This document shows, one piece after another, positions 17,372-25,821 of a DNA stretch of 27,809 nt. The stretch is from Borreliella mayonii (GTDB lineage: Bacteria > Spirochaetota > Spirochaetia > Borreliales > Borreliaceae). The stretch spans positions 1-27,809 of the forward strand of contig NZ_CP015791.1 of the NCBI RefSeq assembly GCF_001945665.1, in the 5' to 3' direction. The position numbers were made by a program, and so were the translations under genes. Every line of letters starts with the position of its first letter. Position 1 is the stretch's first letter. A model generated the notes under the pieces. The model had not been told where the DNA came from. It did no database searches and worked only from the letters and a program-made list of their open reading frames with translations.

Positions 17372-18289
17372 ATGAAATCAGTTATATCTAATCATAAACA
17401 CCAAACCTATAAAAACAAACTACTTAGTAAAATTTGTAGACTGAAAAAAATTATTTCAGTTATTATTTACTTAAATAAAGAGTTTGAAAAAAAATACAAT
17501 ACCCCAATCAATAAAGAACACTTTACTTCCAAAAAAGTAAAAGAACTTGGGGTTCATCATCAAGGAGATATACTTCGTGTACTAAACTCAAATATATGTA
17601 AAGAAAATAAAAAAAAAACCACAATTAATACTCTAAGGCCAGATTTAAGATTTTTAGTTAAACTAAAAGCACTAGAAAAAAGAATACTAACATTTTCAAA
17701 TAACTTTGGAGAATTTAAAGGAAAGCTTTGTATATATAAAGTGTCACCTATTGCACATAAATTGATTGATGCATATTTTAGTAGCACTAAAGCAGACTTA
17801 ATTAAGAAAGTAAAGGATGAAAAAGATGTTTTTAAAAAAGAAAAAGGATATTTTGAACCTCAAAATATCACTGAAAATATCACTGTATATAATAAAAACT
17901 ATATAAATATATATAATAAGAATTCTATAGAAAACCCTTTCTTTAAAAGAATTAAATCAATAACTTCTAACACCAAAAAACCAACTGTAACACTAAAAAA
18001 TGCTTTATTAAACTACAAAGATTTTAAAAATTATCTAAAATATGATTATGTGGTTGAAGATATTAAAGAATTTTTCTTATCTAAATTAAATCTTTATAAA
18101 GATAAAATCCATTTTATGAGAAAAACCGCACCCTATAAAACTGATTTCTACATTCTTGCAGGAGAATTTAAAGATGTTTACACTGCCAAATGGAAGAAAA
18201 ATAAAACAACTGGCTTTTCAGGACATGCTGGCATAATAGCTAATAATGTTTTAGCTAACATTTTGACAAAAGGATTAAAATTTGAGTAG
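17372..18289 (+). CDS. PF-57/62 plasmid replication/maintenance protein
   Basis: First gene of the plasmid-maintenance cluster, 305 residues and very basic. The PF-57/62 family is the one shown in other Borrelia plasmids (for example the lp17 member) to be needed for autonomous replication, and it probably acts as initiator. Visible features are a Lys-rich N-terminus, a helix-rich middle (LRPDLRFLVKLKALEKRILT, KGKLCIYKVSPIAHKLIDAY) and a C-terminal TDFYILAGEFKDVYTAKWKK block. No standard catalytic motif is seen. ATG at 17372 follows GGAG. The stop overlaps the TTG start of the PF-50 gene by 8 bases, so the two are translationally coupled. Full length and uninterrupted, unlike the two relics near the left end. 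Confidence 0.9.
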   Translation: MKSVISNHKHQTYKNKLLSKICRLKKIISVIIYLNKEFEKKYNTPINKEHFTSKKVKELGVHHQGDILRVLNSNICKENKKKTTINTLRPDLRFLVKLKALEKRILTFSNNFGEFKGKLCIYKVSPIAHKLIDAYFSSTKADLIKKVKDEKDVFKKEKGYFEPQNITENITVYNKNYINIYNKNSIENPFFKRIKSITSNTKKPTVTLKNALLNYKDFKNYLKYDYVVEDIKEFFLSKLNLYKDKIHFMRKTAPYKTDFYILAGEFKDVYTAKWKKNKTTGFSGHAGIIANNVLANILTKGLKFE

Positions 18290-18842
18290 ATTGCTTGAAA
18301 AACTAAAACAAAAAAAAGCTTCAATAAAGATTAGTGACATTTTAATTAAGAAAGATGCTTTTAGTAGAATAGAAGAAATAGACGGCAAAAAAACATACTA
18401 CACAAAAATATTCAAACATCTAATTGATTTCAGAGTTACTAACAAGGAGCAAAGATTTAGGCTTGTCTTTCAAGAATTTAATAATAAAGATTATTATTTT
18501 TTTAATCTTTTTTCATTAGAAAAAAATGATAAATTTTTAGGAATAAAATATGGATGGGATCGTCTTGAAAAACCTTTATTTCTTAAAAAAGAAGATAATA
18601 AAATTTATGCAATAAAAAAACTATATCATATAGAATTTAGGTTTAAAAAAGGATCTATCAAGTCTTACATATTGTCTCTAAGAACTTTGTTGAGAAAAAA
18701 AGAAAAAGAAACCACCGAGTACTATCAGTTTACACTAAATCATTTAGAAAAAATGGAAAGCAAAGTATATAAGTTTTACAATAAAAAATTACCAGATGGA
18801 GGAATTTTGAAAAAATGGATATTAAAAAATCAGATATTATAA
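18282..18842 (+). CDS. PF-50 plasmid maintenance protein
   Basis: Second gene of the cluster, 186 residues. The start is a TTG at 18282 within the end of the PF-57 gene, with AAAGGA eight bases before it. The residues include DGKKTYYTKIFKHLIDFRV, a Tyr/Phe-rich patch (NNKDYYFFNLFSLEK) and a charged C-terminus. PF-50 is a conserved partner in all full Borrelia maintenance clusters. Its biochemical role is not established; it may take the place of ParB in partition. Its last 28 bases overlap the PF-32 gene, so the three genes form one tight operon. Confidence 0.9.
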   Translation: MSRLLEKLKQKKASIKISDILIKKDAFSRIEEIDGKKTYYTKIFKHLIDFRVTNKEQRFRLVFQEFNNKDYYFFNLFSLEKNDKFLGIKYGWDRLEKPLFLKKEDNKIYAIKKLYHIEFRFKKGSIKSYILSLRTLLRKKEKETTEYYQFTLNHLEKMESKVYKFYNKKLPDGGILKKWILKNQIL

Positions 18843-19570
18843 CAATGGCTTCAATTAAGGGAGGAGTTGGGAAAAGTGCACTTTCTATACTTTTTTCTTA
18901 TGTATTAAAAGAATTAGGCAAAAAAGTATTATTAATTGATTTAGATCCACAAAATTCTTTAACTTCTTATTTTAATAGATATATTTCAAATATCGAAAAA
19001 TACAATGCTTACAGTATGCTAAAAGGAGATTTCCATTTTAATGAATGCATTTACAAGATTAATGATTATATCTCTATAATTCCCTCTCATCCCATTTTAG
19101 GAAAATTTAATTCGGAAGCCATTGATTATAAAGAAATTATTTTAGAGCATCATTTAAATGAAAATATTCAAAATTACAATTTTGATTATGTTTTACTAGA
19201 TACTCCTCCTGGTTTAGATTTTCTCTTAAAGAATGCCTTGAATGTTGCGAATTATATTGTAATTCCAGTTCAGGTGGAAATATGGTCAATAGAAAGTTTT
19301 ACCATTTTGATTAATGCAGTTAATGATATTACAAAGTTTAGAAAGAAAATATACAATATTTCTATTGTGGAGAATCAGTTTATAAAAAATAGAAACACTA
19401 TAAAAGAAGTGGAGGATTTGCTTTATAAAGAATATAGAGAATATATTAAAGGCAAGGTTCATTTTTCAAATAGCATAAAAGTTCTTATAAATGGACGATT
19501 AGAACCCTCTAAAAAAGAAATGTATCATAAAGAAATAAAAGATACTTTAAAAAATATTTTTTCTTTATAG
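18815..19570 (+). CDS. parA: PF-32 ParA-family partition ATPase
   Basis: Plasmid partition ATPase of 251 residues. The deviant Walker A motif KGGVGKS is at residues 15-21, the A' motif LLIDLDPQ at 39-46 (Asp 42 and Asp 44), and Walker B LLDTPPG at 127-133. This is a complete ParA/Soj set with the signature Lys 15. ParA dimers on nucleoid DNA move plasmid copies apart. PF-32 defines Borrelia plasmid compatibility, so this gene is the one to compare for naming the plasmid. ATG at 18815 is preceded by GGAGGA about 11 bases upstream, within the end of PF-50. The stop at 19570 is followed by a 95-base gap with two inverted repeats before PF-49. Confidence 0.95.
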   Translation: MDIKKSDIITMASIKGGVGKSALSILFSYVLKELGKKVLLIDLDPQNSLTSYFNRYISNIEKYNAYSMLKGDFHFNECIYKINDYISIIPSHPILGKFNSEAIDYKEIILEHHLNENIQNYNFDYVLLDTPPGLDFLLKNALNVANYIVIPVQVEIWSIESFTILINAVNDITKFRKKIYNISIVENQFIKNRNTIKEVEDLLYKEYREYIKGKVHFSNSIKVLINGRLEPSKKEMYHKEIKDTLKNIFSL

Positions 19571-19610
19571 TTAACATTTTTGTTAGCCATAATATTACTT
19601 ATCTAGAGTT

Positions 19611-19649
19611 GTTCGATATCGGACAGGTGATTTTACCAAAAATTACCTG
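19611..19649 (+). promoter_or_regulatory. Two inverted repeats between PF-32 and PF-49
   Basis: GTTCGATATCGGAC (19611-19624) is a near palindrome centred on CGATATCG. It is followed at once by a hairpin with arms 19624-19634 and 19639-19649 (CAGGTGATTTT and AAATTACCTG, one wobble). They fill the only gap in the cluster. Possible roles are an attenuator, an operator, or a partition site bound by the PF-50 or PF-49 protein. A ribosome site AGGAG follows for PF-49. Confidence 0.6.
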
Positions 19650-19665
19650 AAAATAGGAGATATAA

Positions 19666-20286
19666 ATGGGGAAAAAAGAAAATAAAAAGCAAGTAACTTT
19701 ATATAAAAGGGTAGAAATCTCTACTGGCGAAGAATTAAATTTAAATAACAATCAAGATGAAGAATTGAGAAATTACAATGAACTAAAAGAACAGTTGAAA
19801 TTAAATTTGAAATCCGATATTAATAATAAAATTCAAAGAATGAAAATTCTATATGAAATTAAGCAAAAAGAACTTTATAAATATGATGGTTTTAAAAGCT
19901 TTAAACAGTTTATAAAGTCTTATGTAATTGCCAGAAGCCAAGCATATATGTATTTGAAAATTTATGAGAAAGTTTTAGAAGGGGCTATTTCTATTGAAAA
20001 AGTTAAAGAAATGGGTTTTGTAGCTACATATAAAGATATACTAAAAAACAGCTCTTCATATGTATATAAAGGAGATATGATTGAAGAAAATGTAGAAGAA
20101 GAGGATGATAACCTAAATATACCCATTAGAATTTTGGTGAAAGACAAAGAAGTTTATGATTTTTGCAAAAAAGATACCAAAAGGATCTATTTTATTTTAG
20201 AGAGGCTGATTAAAGATAAAAAAAATATTTTGTCAGATCTTATGATTGATTATGAAAATCATAGAAAAGATAAAATAAAAAAGTGA
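19666..20286 (+). CDS. PF-49 plasmid maintenance protein
   Basis: Fourth gene of the cluster, 206 residues. It has the family segments LKEQLKLNLKSDINNKIQRM, LYEIKQKELYKYDGFKSFKQ, ARSQAYMYLKIYEKVLEGAI and a variable C-terminal part with an acidic EENVEEEDDN patch. The middle may be a DNA-binding helical region (SRAQAY-type positions), but no fold is proven. The function in replication or partition is not fully known; the family accompanies PF-32 in nearly all plasmids. ATG with AGGAG seven bases upstream. This is the intact copy of three in the window; broken ones lie at 7091-7533 and 14707-15147. A strong inverted repeat and a terminator follow. Confidence 0.9.
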   Translation: MGKKENKKQVTLYKRVEISTGEELNLNNNQDEELRNYNELKEQLKLNLKSDINNKIQRMKILYEIKQKELYKYDGFKSFKQFIKSYVIARSQAYMYLKIYEKVLEGAISIEKVKEMGFVATYKDILKNSSSYVYKGDMIEENVEEEDDNLNIPIRILVKDKEVYDFCKKDTKRIYFILERLIKDKKNILSDLMIDYENHRKDKIKK

Positions 20287-20297
20287 ACCCTTGATAA

Positions 20298-20326
20298 TAA
20301 TTTAATAATATATTATTATTAAATTA
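20298..20326. repeat. 13-bp perfect AT-rich inverted repeat after PF-49
   Basis: TAATTTAATAATA at 20298-20310 pairs with TATTATTAAATTA at 20314-20326 around TAT, starting 11 bases after the PF-49 stop. Pure AT composition without a following T-run makes a standard terminator less likely than a duplex-unwinding or recognition element, but neither is shown. Confidence 0.7.
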
Positions 20327-20370
20327 GGCTAGAGAACTTTTCTCTCTCCGTTTTCAGTAGTAAAATATTT

Positions 20371-20388
20371 GCCCATAAGGGCTTTTTT
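20371..20388 (+). terminator. Terminator of the maintenance operon
   Basis: GCCC-ATAA-GGGC followed by seven T (ending 20389) is a classic short rho-independent terminator, 85 bases past PF-49 and before bdr. Confidence 0.8.
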
Positions 20389-20466
20389 TGTGCCTGCTAG
20401 GTCCTAGTGAACCGCTATTTCTAAATTCCATAAATAGGGGTATATAAGCATATATTAGAGACAAAA

Positions 20467-20805
20467 GTGAATGAAAATGATCTGTATAATGAGCTTGTTA
20501 GATTAGGTATGAATAAAATATTAGCAAGTGATTTAGCTACTAGATTTTATCATAATGAAATAACAATAAAAGATCTAGAGATTGTTAAACCAGAGCTTCA
20601 AGGTTTTGTAAGAGATGAAATTAGCATTGTAAAAGACGAAATTAATATTGTAAAAGGAGGAATTAAAAGTTTAAAAACCGAATTCGATAGCAAATTAAAA
20701 TTTCATAATTGGATGATAGGAATTGTATTAGCTTTTCAAGGTGCAATAGTAGACATTTCGGGTAGTCTATTCTTTTATGTATTGAATAATAAATTTGTAA
20801 AATAA
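20467..20805 (+). CDS. bdr: Bdr family membrane-anchored protein
   Basis: Borrelia direct-repeat protein of 112 residues. The N-terminal domain (LYNELVRLGMNKILASDLAT, RFYHNEITIKDLEIVK) fits the Bdr pattern, and the short central repeat region (DEISIVKDEINIVKGGIKSL) has about three of the 7-11 residue repeats that are far more numerous in most family members. Residues 80-105 form a hydrophobic anchor. The start is a GTG at 20467 or possibly codons nearby; AGAG lies 10 bases before it. The role is unknown; known Bdr proteins sit in the inner membrane and their repeats can be phosphorylated. Position right after the maintenance cluster is common for bdr genes. Confidence 0.85.
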   Translation: MNENDLYNELVRLGMNKILASDLATRFYHNEITIKDLEIVKPELQGFVRDEISIVKDEINIVKGGIKSLKTEFDSKLKFHNWMIGIVLAFQGAIVDISGSLFFYVLNNKFVK

Positions 20806-21348
20806 ACAAAGCGAACTGCTGTTTCTATAATCCTTTTTAAAAAAAGATAGCATCAATATATTTTTATTGATAATTATATAAATAAATAGTAAATATTATT
20901 AGACTTTTGATGCTTTGTAAAAATTTTAACAATTATAAATTTGATAAAATACTTGTTAAATATAGTGTAGAAAAGGGTTTGGAAAAAGCTTAATGTAAGT
21001 AACAGATTAATACTTTTTTAATAATAGTAATAGAAATTTTTTCTTTAATTATCTATGTTATTTATTTTGGTGTTTGCACTATCGATTTTTACTTCTTTGT
21101 AATTAAACTTTTAATTTTTGTTTGTAACCTCCCGCCAATTATTAAAAATAAAATTATCAAGGTGTAATTAATTTTACATTAATTGCCTTTAAATATAATT
21201 CTTCTAAGAATATACCATTAATAATATTAATCTATTTCTAACTACTATTATTAATCAAAGATTATAGAAAAAACAGTTTGCTTATTTAAAATTAAAGTTT
21301 ATATAAATTATAGATTAAAAGCTCTTTGTAATCTATGGTTAAAACGTT
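20806..21348. other. Gene-free interval with two palindromic element copies
   Basis: No coding region is evident. It holds two copies of the IS right-end-like palindromic core, at 20824-20841 (plus) and 21252-21268 (inverted). Between them the sequence is AT-rich with stops in every frame. Confidence 0.5.
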
Positions 21349-21375
21349 AAGCCTATTTTTAATTAATAGGCTTTT
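21349..21375. terminator. Terminator hairpin AAGCCTATT/AATAGGCTT
   Basis: A perfect 9-bp stem (21349-21357 with 21365-21373) around seven bases. It lies 60 bases beyond the minus-strand stop of the PF52 pseudogene and could end its transcript. Confidence 0.65.
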
Positions 21376-21434
21376 ATATTATGATAATTTTATATAGGTA
21401 TCTAAAAGGTCCTTTATTGATAATATGCCTTCTC

Positions 21435-22220
21435 CTAGCTCGGTTCCCTCTTTATTTTTTCTAGAATTTGATTCTGAAGTGTGGTTACATGAGATTCAAG
21501 CTTGGTGACATCTGTTTTTATAATAGAATCCTTATCATCTTGATAATCTAATAAAAGTTGGTTTAACATGCCTGATATGATTGATTTCATGGATAATAAA
21601 TTTTTCAAACTAATTTTTAAGCTTCTCTAAATTTGAAATTTCTAGTTTGTCTAAAGCATTCTTTTTAGGATGTAAGGATAAAATCACGATGTCGATAATA
21701 CGTCCAAATTCTCTAATGGCGTTGAATAGTCCTACTGAGCGTTTTGACAGTATTATAACTTTTGAAAGTTTCTTTAATTTGGTAATATCAATATCATTTA
21801 AAGCACAATAAATCTCTTTTCTATAGTTTTTAGATTTTTCGGTATTATTTGCTATTGATTTTCATGTACTGCGCCTGACCAAAACAATCCCTTGAAAGCT
21901 TCTATCCATATTGATCCCCCAGGATCTTCTTCTGATTTTTTTAAATATGTTTCGCTATATTTGTTAGCTTTTTCTATTAAATTTCTTAAATCATCAAGCA
22001 GTGTGTTTTTTTGTTCTTTCGTTAGGATCTACTTCTTGATTTTGATCTGCTTCTCGATTTTGGATTACTTCTGTTTTAGGGATTAATCCCTTTTTATTGG
22101 ATTTTGGTCTCTTTTTACTAGAGTGTGATACTTCACATCTTTTTGATTAGTGTTAAAATCTGGATTGCAGGCAGTTAAAAATAGAAAAACAAATATTCCT
22201 ACAATTATATTATATTTCAT
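21435..22220 (-). pseudogene. PF52 lipoprotein (BBK53/BBI42/BBQ03 type), multiply frameshifted
   Basis: ATG at 22220 with AAGGAGAG upstream opens MKYNIIVGIFVFLFLTA then Cys 18, followed by NPDFNTNQKDVKY, the leader and start of the PF52 outer-membrane lipoproteins. The rest runs in shifting frames: LLDDLRNLIEKANKYSETYL, WIEAFKGLFWSGAVHENQ (stop), NTEKSKNYRKEIYCALND, SKRSVGLFNAIREFGRIID, KNALDKLEISNLEKLKN (stop), LLSMKSIISGMLNQLLLDYQ and KTDVTKLESHVTTLQNQILE to TAG at 21435. At least five lesions break about 255 codons. The order is complete, so it is a full-length gene that decayed by small mutations. An inverted repeat at 22263-22295 sits in its promoter area. Confidence 0.8.
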
Positions 22221-22262
22221 AAATACTCTCCTTATTTATAATCTAATAATTAATATAATAAT

Positions 22263-22295
22263 ATATTCAATACAAAATTATATTGTATTGAATAT
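22263..22295. promoter_or_regulatory. 13-bp perfect inverted repeat upstream of the PF52 pseudogene
   Basis: ATATTCAATACAA at 22263-22275 is the exact reverse complement of 22283-22295, with seven bases between. It lies 43 bases before the minus-strand ATG, where an operator would be expected. Confidence 0.65.
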
Positions 22296-22440
22296 AGGTT
22301 ATTAAAATAATAATATTTTCATTATATTTTCATTGTCAAAGGTTTTATAATATTTTGAGCTTTTTAAAAATCTGTTTTGATATATTTTTGATTGATTTTT
22401 ACCAAATTTTTTTATTTAAAAATAATTTTATTAAAATCGT

Positions 22441-22574
22441 TATTATTATTTAATTTTTATGTATGTATTTATTTATAAATACATTTTATAAGGAGATTAT
22501 TTAAATATTTATTTTTCATAAATCAATATAATGATTTGTTATTTAATAATTCTTGAGGAAAGATAAAATTGGTA
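22441..22574 (+). repeat. Dispersed repeat, copy 2 (partner 5496-5632)
   Basis: Same direction and order as the copy at 5496-5632. It ends about 117 bases before the ATG of the lipoprotein gene at 22692 and may contain part of its promoter or 5' leader. I see no gene in 22296-22691. Confidence 0.75.
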
Positions 22575-22691
22575 TATACTTCCCTTCTAAGGAAATCCAT
22601 TTTAGTGGGGCTTTTTGAGTTTAGTAAAATGGTATTTGGATTATTATATATTTATAGATTAGCTTAGCAGTAAGGTGGAGGAGAAGTATAT

Positions 22692-23243
22692 ATGAGGATT
22701 TTGGTTGGCGTTTGCATAATAGCATTGGCTTTATTGGGTTGTTATTTGTTTGATAAAAAAGGACAAGCTGCTCAAACTTTTTTTGAGAATTCGGAAAGTA
22801 GTGATATGGGTTCCGATGAGATTGTTACTGAAGGCATATTTTCTAGTTTAAAATTATATGCGTCTGAACATCGTTTATTGGTTGAGATAAAAAAGACCCT
22901 ATACACTCTGCAAGGTTTAGAAAGTCGCGAGTTTCCGCCATTGCCTGACTATAATGAGGAGTATTTTAATAAATTCTTTTTAGATTTAGGTTCTGAGCGA
23001 TCTAAAGACTTGATTAAGTTGTTTGGTAGGGTAAAAAATGAGCAGAATAATAAATTTAAAAGTGAAGTTTATTGGCTGTATTTATGTATAAGAGATTTAT
23101 ATTCTCCAGATATTAAGTATTCTGGCGAAAAGGGGAGCCCTGAGTATGATCGTTTTATGCCTAGACCCACTGCTTATCAACAATATTTAAAAGTGAAGAG
23201 AGAAATAGAAAGAAATACTTTTAATATGGTTGTCTTGTATTAA
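22692..23243 (+). CDS. Small lipoprotein, unassigned
   Basis: Predicted lipoprotein of 183 residues. The leader MRILVGVCIIALALLG precedes Cys 17. The mature part has GIFSSLKLYASEHRLLVEIK, DLGSERSKDLIKLFGRVKNE and PRPTAYQQYLKVKREIER. A strong ribosome site (GGTGGAGGAG) is nine bases from the ATG. I do not recognise it firmly; from memory it could belong to the Borrelia proteins annotated OrfD (BBA14 group). The gene is uninterrupted, has less extreme codon bias and more G/C than its neighbours (GTTGGCGTTTGC, GGGAGCCCTGAG), and stands alone among pseudogenes, which suggests selection or later arrival. Confidence 0.85.
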   Translation: MRILVGVCIIALALLGCYLFDKKGQAAQTFFENSESSDMGSDEIVTEGIFSSLKLYASEHRLLVEIKKTLYTLQGLESREFPPLPDYNEEYFNKFFLDLGSERSKDLIKLFGRVKNEQNNKFKSEVYWLYLCIRDLYSPDIKYSGEKGSPEYDRFMPRPTAYQQYLKVKREIERNTFNMVVLY

Positions 23244-23923
23244 TTGTAAGATAATTTTAATTTTCAGTATTAATGCTTTTCTTATATGGAAGAATTAATT
23301 GGTGAATAAATATAGATTATTTTTTATAAAACCAGCGCCATTTCATTATTTATAAATATGTGGATAAAAAATATTAAAAAGGCGTGTTTTAATGCTTATA
23401 TAAAAGAAAATGTTTTCAATTTATTATTGCTTTAATAGAAGTAATCGATGTGCTATTAATAAGAAGGCAAGATTTAAGTAATTTAATCTTTATATTGTGG
23501 TTTTTTATCTTTTTTTTAAAAAGGGAATTAGAGATAGTTAAATAATTTAATTAATATATTATTATGCTAATAATCATTATTTATTTATGATAAGAGATAT
23601 ACTTAAATCTGATTCTTAAAAATCTATTAAAGAAGTTAATTCTCATAATAATAAAGGTAAGAATAATGCAAAAGTAAAAGGTATTTCCAAATTAGTTAAA
23701 TTAATTCAAAATGCATTTAAAAAGATTGATTTAGTTAAGACATTAATTAATTTAGGTTATAATGCTTCATATATTGCTAAGATTAATCTAAGAAATGGAC
23801 TAAAAATGATAAATTTATTGGATTTCGCTATTGTGAAAATACTATACCTTGTTATCAATTTTGAATTATATTTATTTATATTAATTGCTAAATTTTTTAT
23901 TAGCTTTTCTTATTCAATTTTTA
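23244..23923 (+). other. Interval with one decayed plus-strand ORF
   Basis: From an ATG at 23587 the plus strand reads MIRDILKSDS (stop), then KGISKLVKLIQNAFKKIDLV and KTLINLGYNASYIAKINL, staying open past 23857. The helical middle looks coding, but I do not recognise it. The rest is AT-rich without structure that I can support. Confidence 0.35.
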
Positions 23924-24780
23924 TCATTCATCAGCAAAAAGTTTTAATTTTTCTTTTGATAAATTTGAATACTTATTAAATAATAATTTAATAGTAGTAT
24001 TAAATAGCTTTAGATTTAATATGATTTCATAGGTTGTATCTTTACCGGTTTGTTTATCTTTTATAGTAAGATATGCAGGCATATAGTTACAGTTACTTTT
24101 CTTGTAAAAGGACTTAAAATAATCTACTAAAGAATTGTCAAAAACTCCAAAATTGTATGAATAAATGTAATTAGGTTCTTTTGAAGTTTCTTTTAAATTA
24201 ATTTTGGCTAAACCAGTTCTATTTCGTTCAAAATCAATATTATATTCTTCCGAATTTAGTTTTAAACTTTTGATTTCGTATTTTTTTTCAAACTCTTTAG
24301 TTGATTCAAATGCTATTATCTTAGCTATAGGTGCTTCTTGGCCGAGTATTTTATAGCTATTGTCATTAATGCTATAATTATAACCAAAAAAAATGAATAA
24401 GTTTTGAATCGAATGGGTGAAAAAATATAAGAGTACCTAAGTTCTCTAAGATCTTTAATTAAATTGTTATTTTTATCTTTTAAAACCCTTAAGTCTCCAG
24501 ATTTTGCCCATGTAACATAACCACCTACAAGTAATTCAAGCACTTCTCCCTCTTTTATTTCATTTAATTCGGATTCTTTAAAAGAAAGACAAGTATTTTC
24601 ATTGCTCTCTTCAATGGGGGTTTTATCATATTTTGTAATATTTCCCTCTTCAATTGTCTTAAAATCAAAACCCTCAGTTTTGATACTGTTGGTTTTTGAA
24701 GATTTTAGTGGATTCAAAAAATACGAATAAAATAGTGGTATATATAAAAATATATTCAAAATACATATGTTATTTTTCAT
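23924..24780 (-). pseudogene. Paralogue of the 13390-14292 lipoprotein, frameshifted and without lipobox Cys
   Basis: The leader MKNNICILNIFLYIPLFYS is followed by Tyr (codon TAT) where the paralogue has the lipid-anchor Cys (TGT). The frame continues with IKTEGFDFKTIEEGN, EIKEGEVLELLVGGYVTWAK and LRELRYSYIFSPIRFKTYS. At a run of eight A/T (about 24388-24395) it shifts. The other frame then matches the paralogue to the end (APIAKIIAFESTKEFEKKYE, YSYNFGVFDNSLVDYFKSFY, LSKEKLKLFADE, TGA at 23924-23926). One frameshift separates it from a full protein of about 285 residues. Without the Cys it could not be lipidated by the usual route. Confidence 0.85.
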
Positions 24781-24910
24781 AAAATTTTTCCATTAATTTG
24801 ATCAAAGTTAATAATTTATAAAATATTTTTTCATTATATCACAGAGAGAATTAAATAAAAGACAAAAAATTCTTTTAATCAACATCAACTAGTCTGTTAA
24901 CTTTTTAGAA

Positions 24911-25464
24911 TTTGTAGAAAATATGTGTTTGCCAATTATAAAATTAATTATATTTATCAATTTGAAAATCAAAAAAGATTTCAAGATATTGATTCTCATT
25001 TTAAATTTGTCATATTTCAATTTAGCAATATTAAACCCCCCACATCGAGTTTTAGAATATAAATTCAGGATTCAGGGTAGTGATAATATTCTAAAAGAAA
25101 TAACTAGGGATTTAAAAAGCGAAGAAGATAATCCTTATAAAGGTATTAAATTAAATACAAATCAAATTAAGAAACTATCCCCTATATAGGAATCAATAAT
25201 ATACTTTAAAGACAATGAAGAATTTAGCTTGTTTACCAAAATGTTAAGTTCATTTAATGCTCTTAGTGAAAAGTATATTGATTTTAAACGGGGGCTTGAT
25301 ATTGAGAATAAACTTTTATTAAAAGAATATAATAATGAAAACCGTATATTCCTTTATTCTGGGGCGAATATTCACCGGCTCAATTCAAGATTTTTTGAAA
25401 ATAAAGATGCAAAAAAACTCTAAATTACTATGGATAGATAAAGAAGACTTTAAAAAAAAGTATT
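24911..25464 (+). pseudogene. Type IIG restriction-modification enzyme, C-terminal part, copy 2
   Basis: Plus-strand pieces KRFQDIDSHFKFVIFQFSNI, GSDNILKEITRDLKSEED, GIKLNTNQIKKLSPI (stop), DNEEFSLFTKMLSSFNALSE, SGANIHRLNSRFFENKDAKK align step by step with 11540-12050. It is the same region of the specificity domain, at lower length (about 180 codons), with several shifts. It ends abruptly near 25464 and joins the minus-strand lipoprotein leader relic. Confidence 0.8.
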
Positions 25465-25468
25465 AACA

Positions 25469-25649
25469 ATGGTGGTAACCTCATCTTTCAATGCCTAAAC
25501 ATGGAAAGATTGAATATCTATTTGGAGCTCATTTGCTTGATATTTTACTATTTTTTCGTTACTTGACATGTTAAATGGATTATTTTGATCAGAATTGCTT
25601 AATTGCATGAAAATGTTAATAAAATAATTAATGTTAATAATTTATTCAT
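25469..25649 (-). pseudogene. Lipoprotein leader relic
   Basis: AAAGGAG ten bases upstream and an ATG at 25649 open MNKLLTLIILLTFSC, a lipoprotein leader with Cys 15, then N and a stop. One base later the frame gives SNSDQNNPFNMSSNEKIVKY, QANELQIDIQSFHV (stop), ALKDEVTTI. It then meets type IIG DNA. The family is not recognised. Confidence 0.5.
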
Positions 25650-25777
25650 GGATATTCAGCTCCTTTAAGTTTGTAAAAATCTAGTTATATAATGGAATTA
25701 TATTCGGATTTTTTGATTTATCAATTGAACTTATCAGTTTTTATTCTAATTTTTTTTAACTAAAAATAACAAAGAAT

Positions 25778-25813
25778 TCTCCACCTATAATTTCTATGAA
25801 ATTTAGGTGGAGA
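25778..25813. other. Left-end hairpin of the IS element
   Basis: Arms 25778-25794 and 25798-25813 pair along 16 bases with one unpaired T, topped by TAT, with stem base TCTCCACCT/AGGTGGAGA. It lies 8 bases past the tnpA stop. IS605-type TnpA binds such subterminal hairpins; a terminator role for tnpA is an alternative. Confidence 0.7.
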
Positions 25814-25821
25814 TGAATTTG

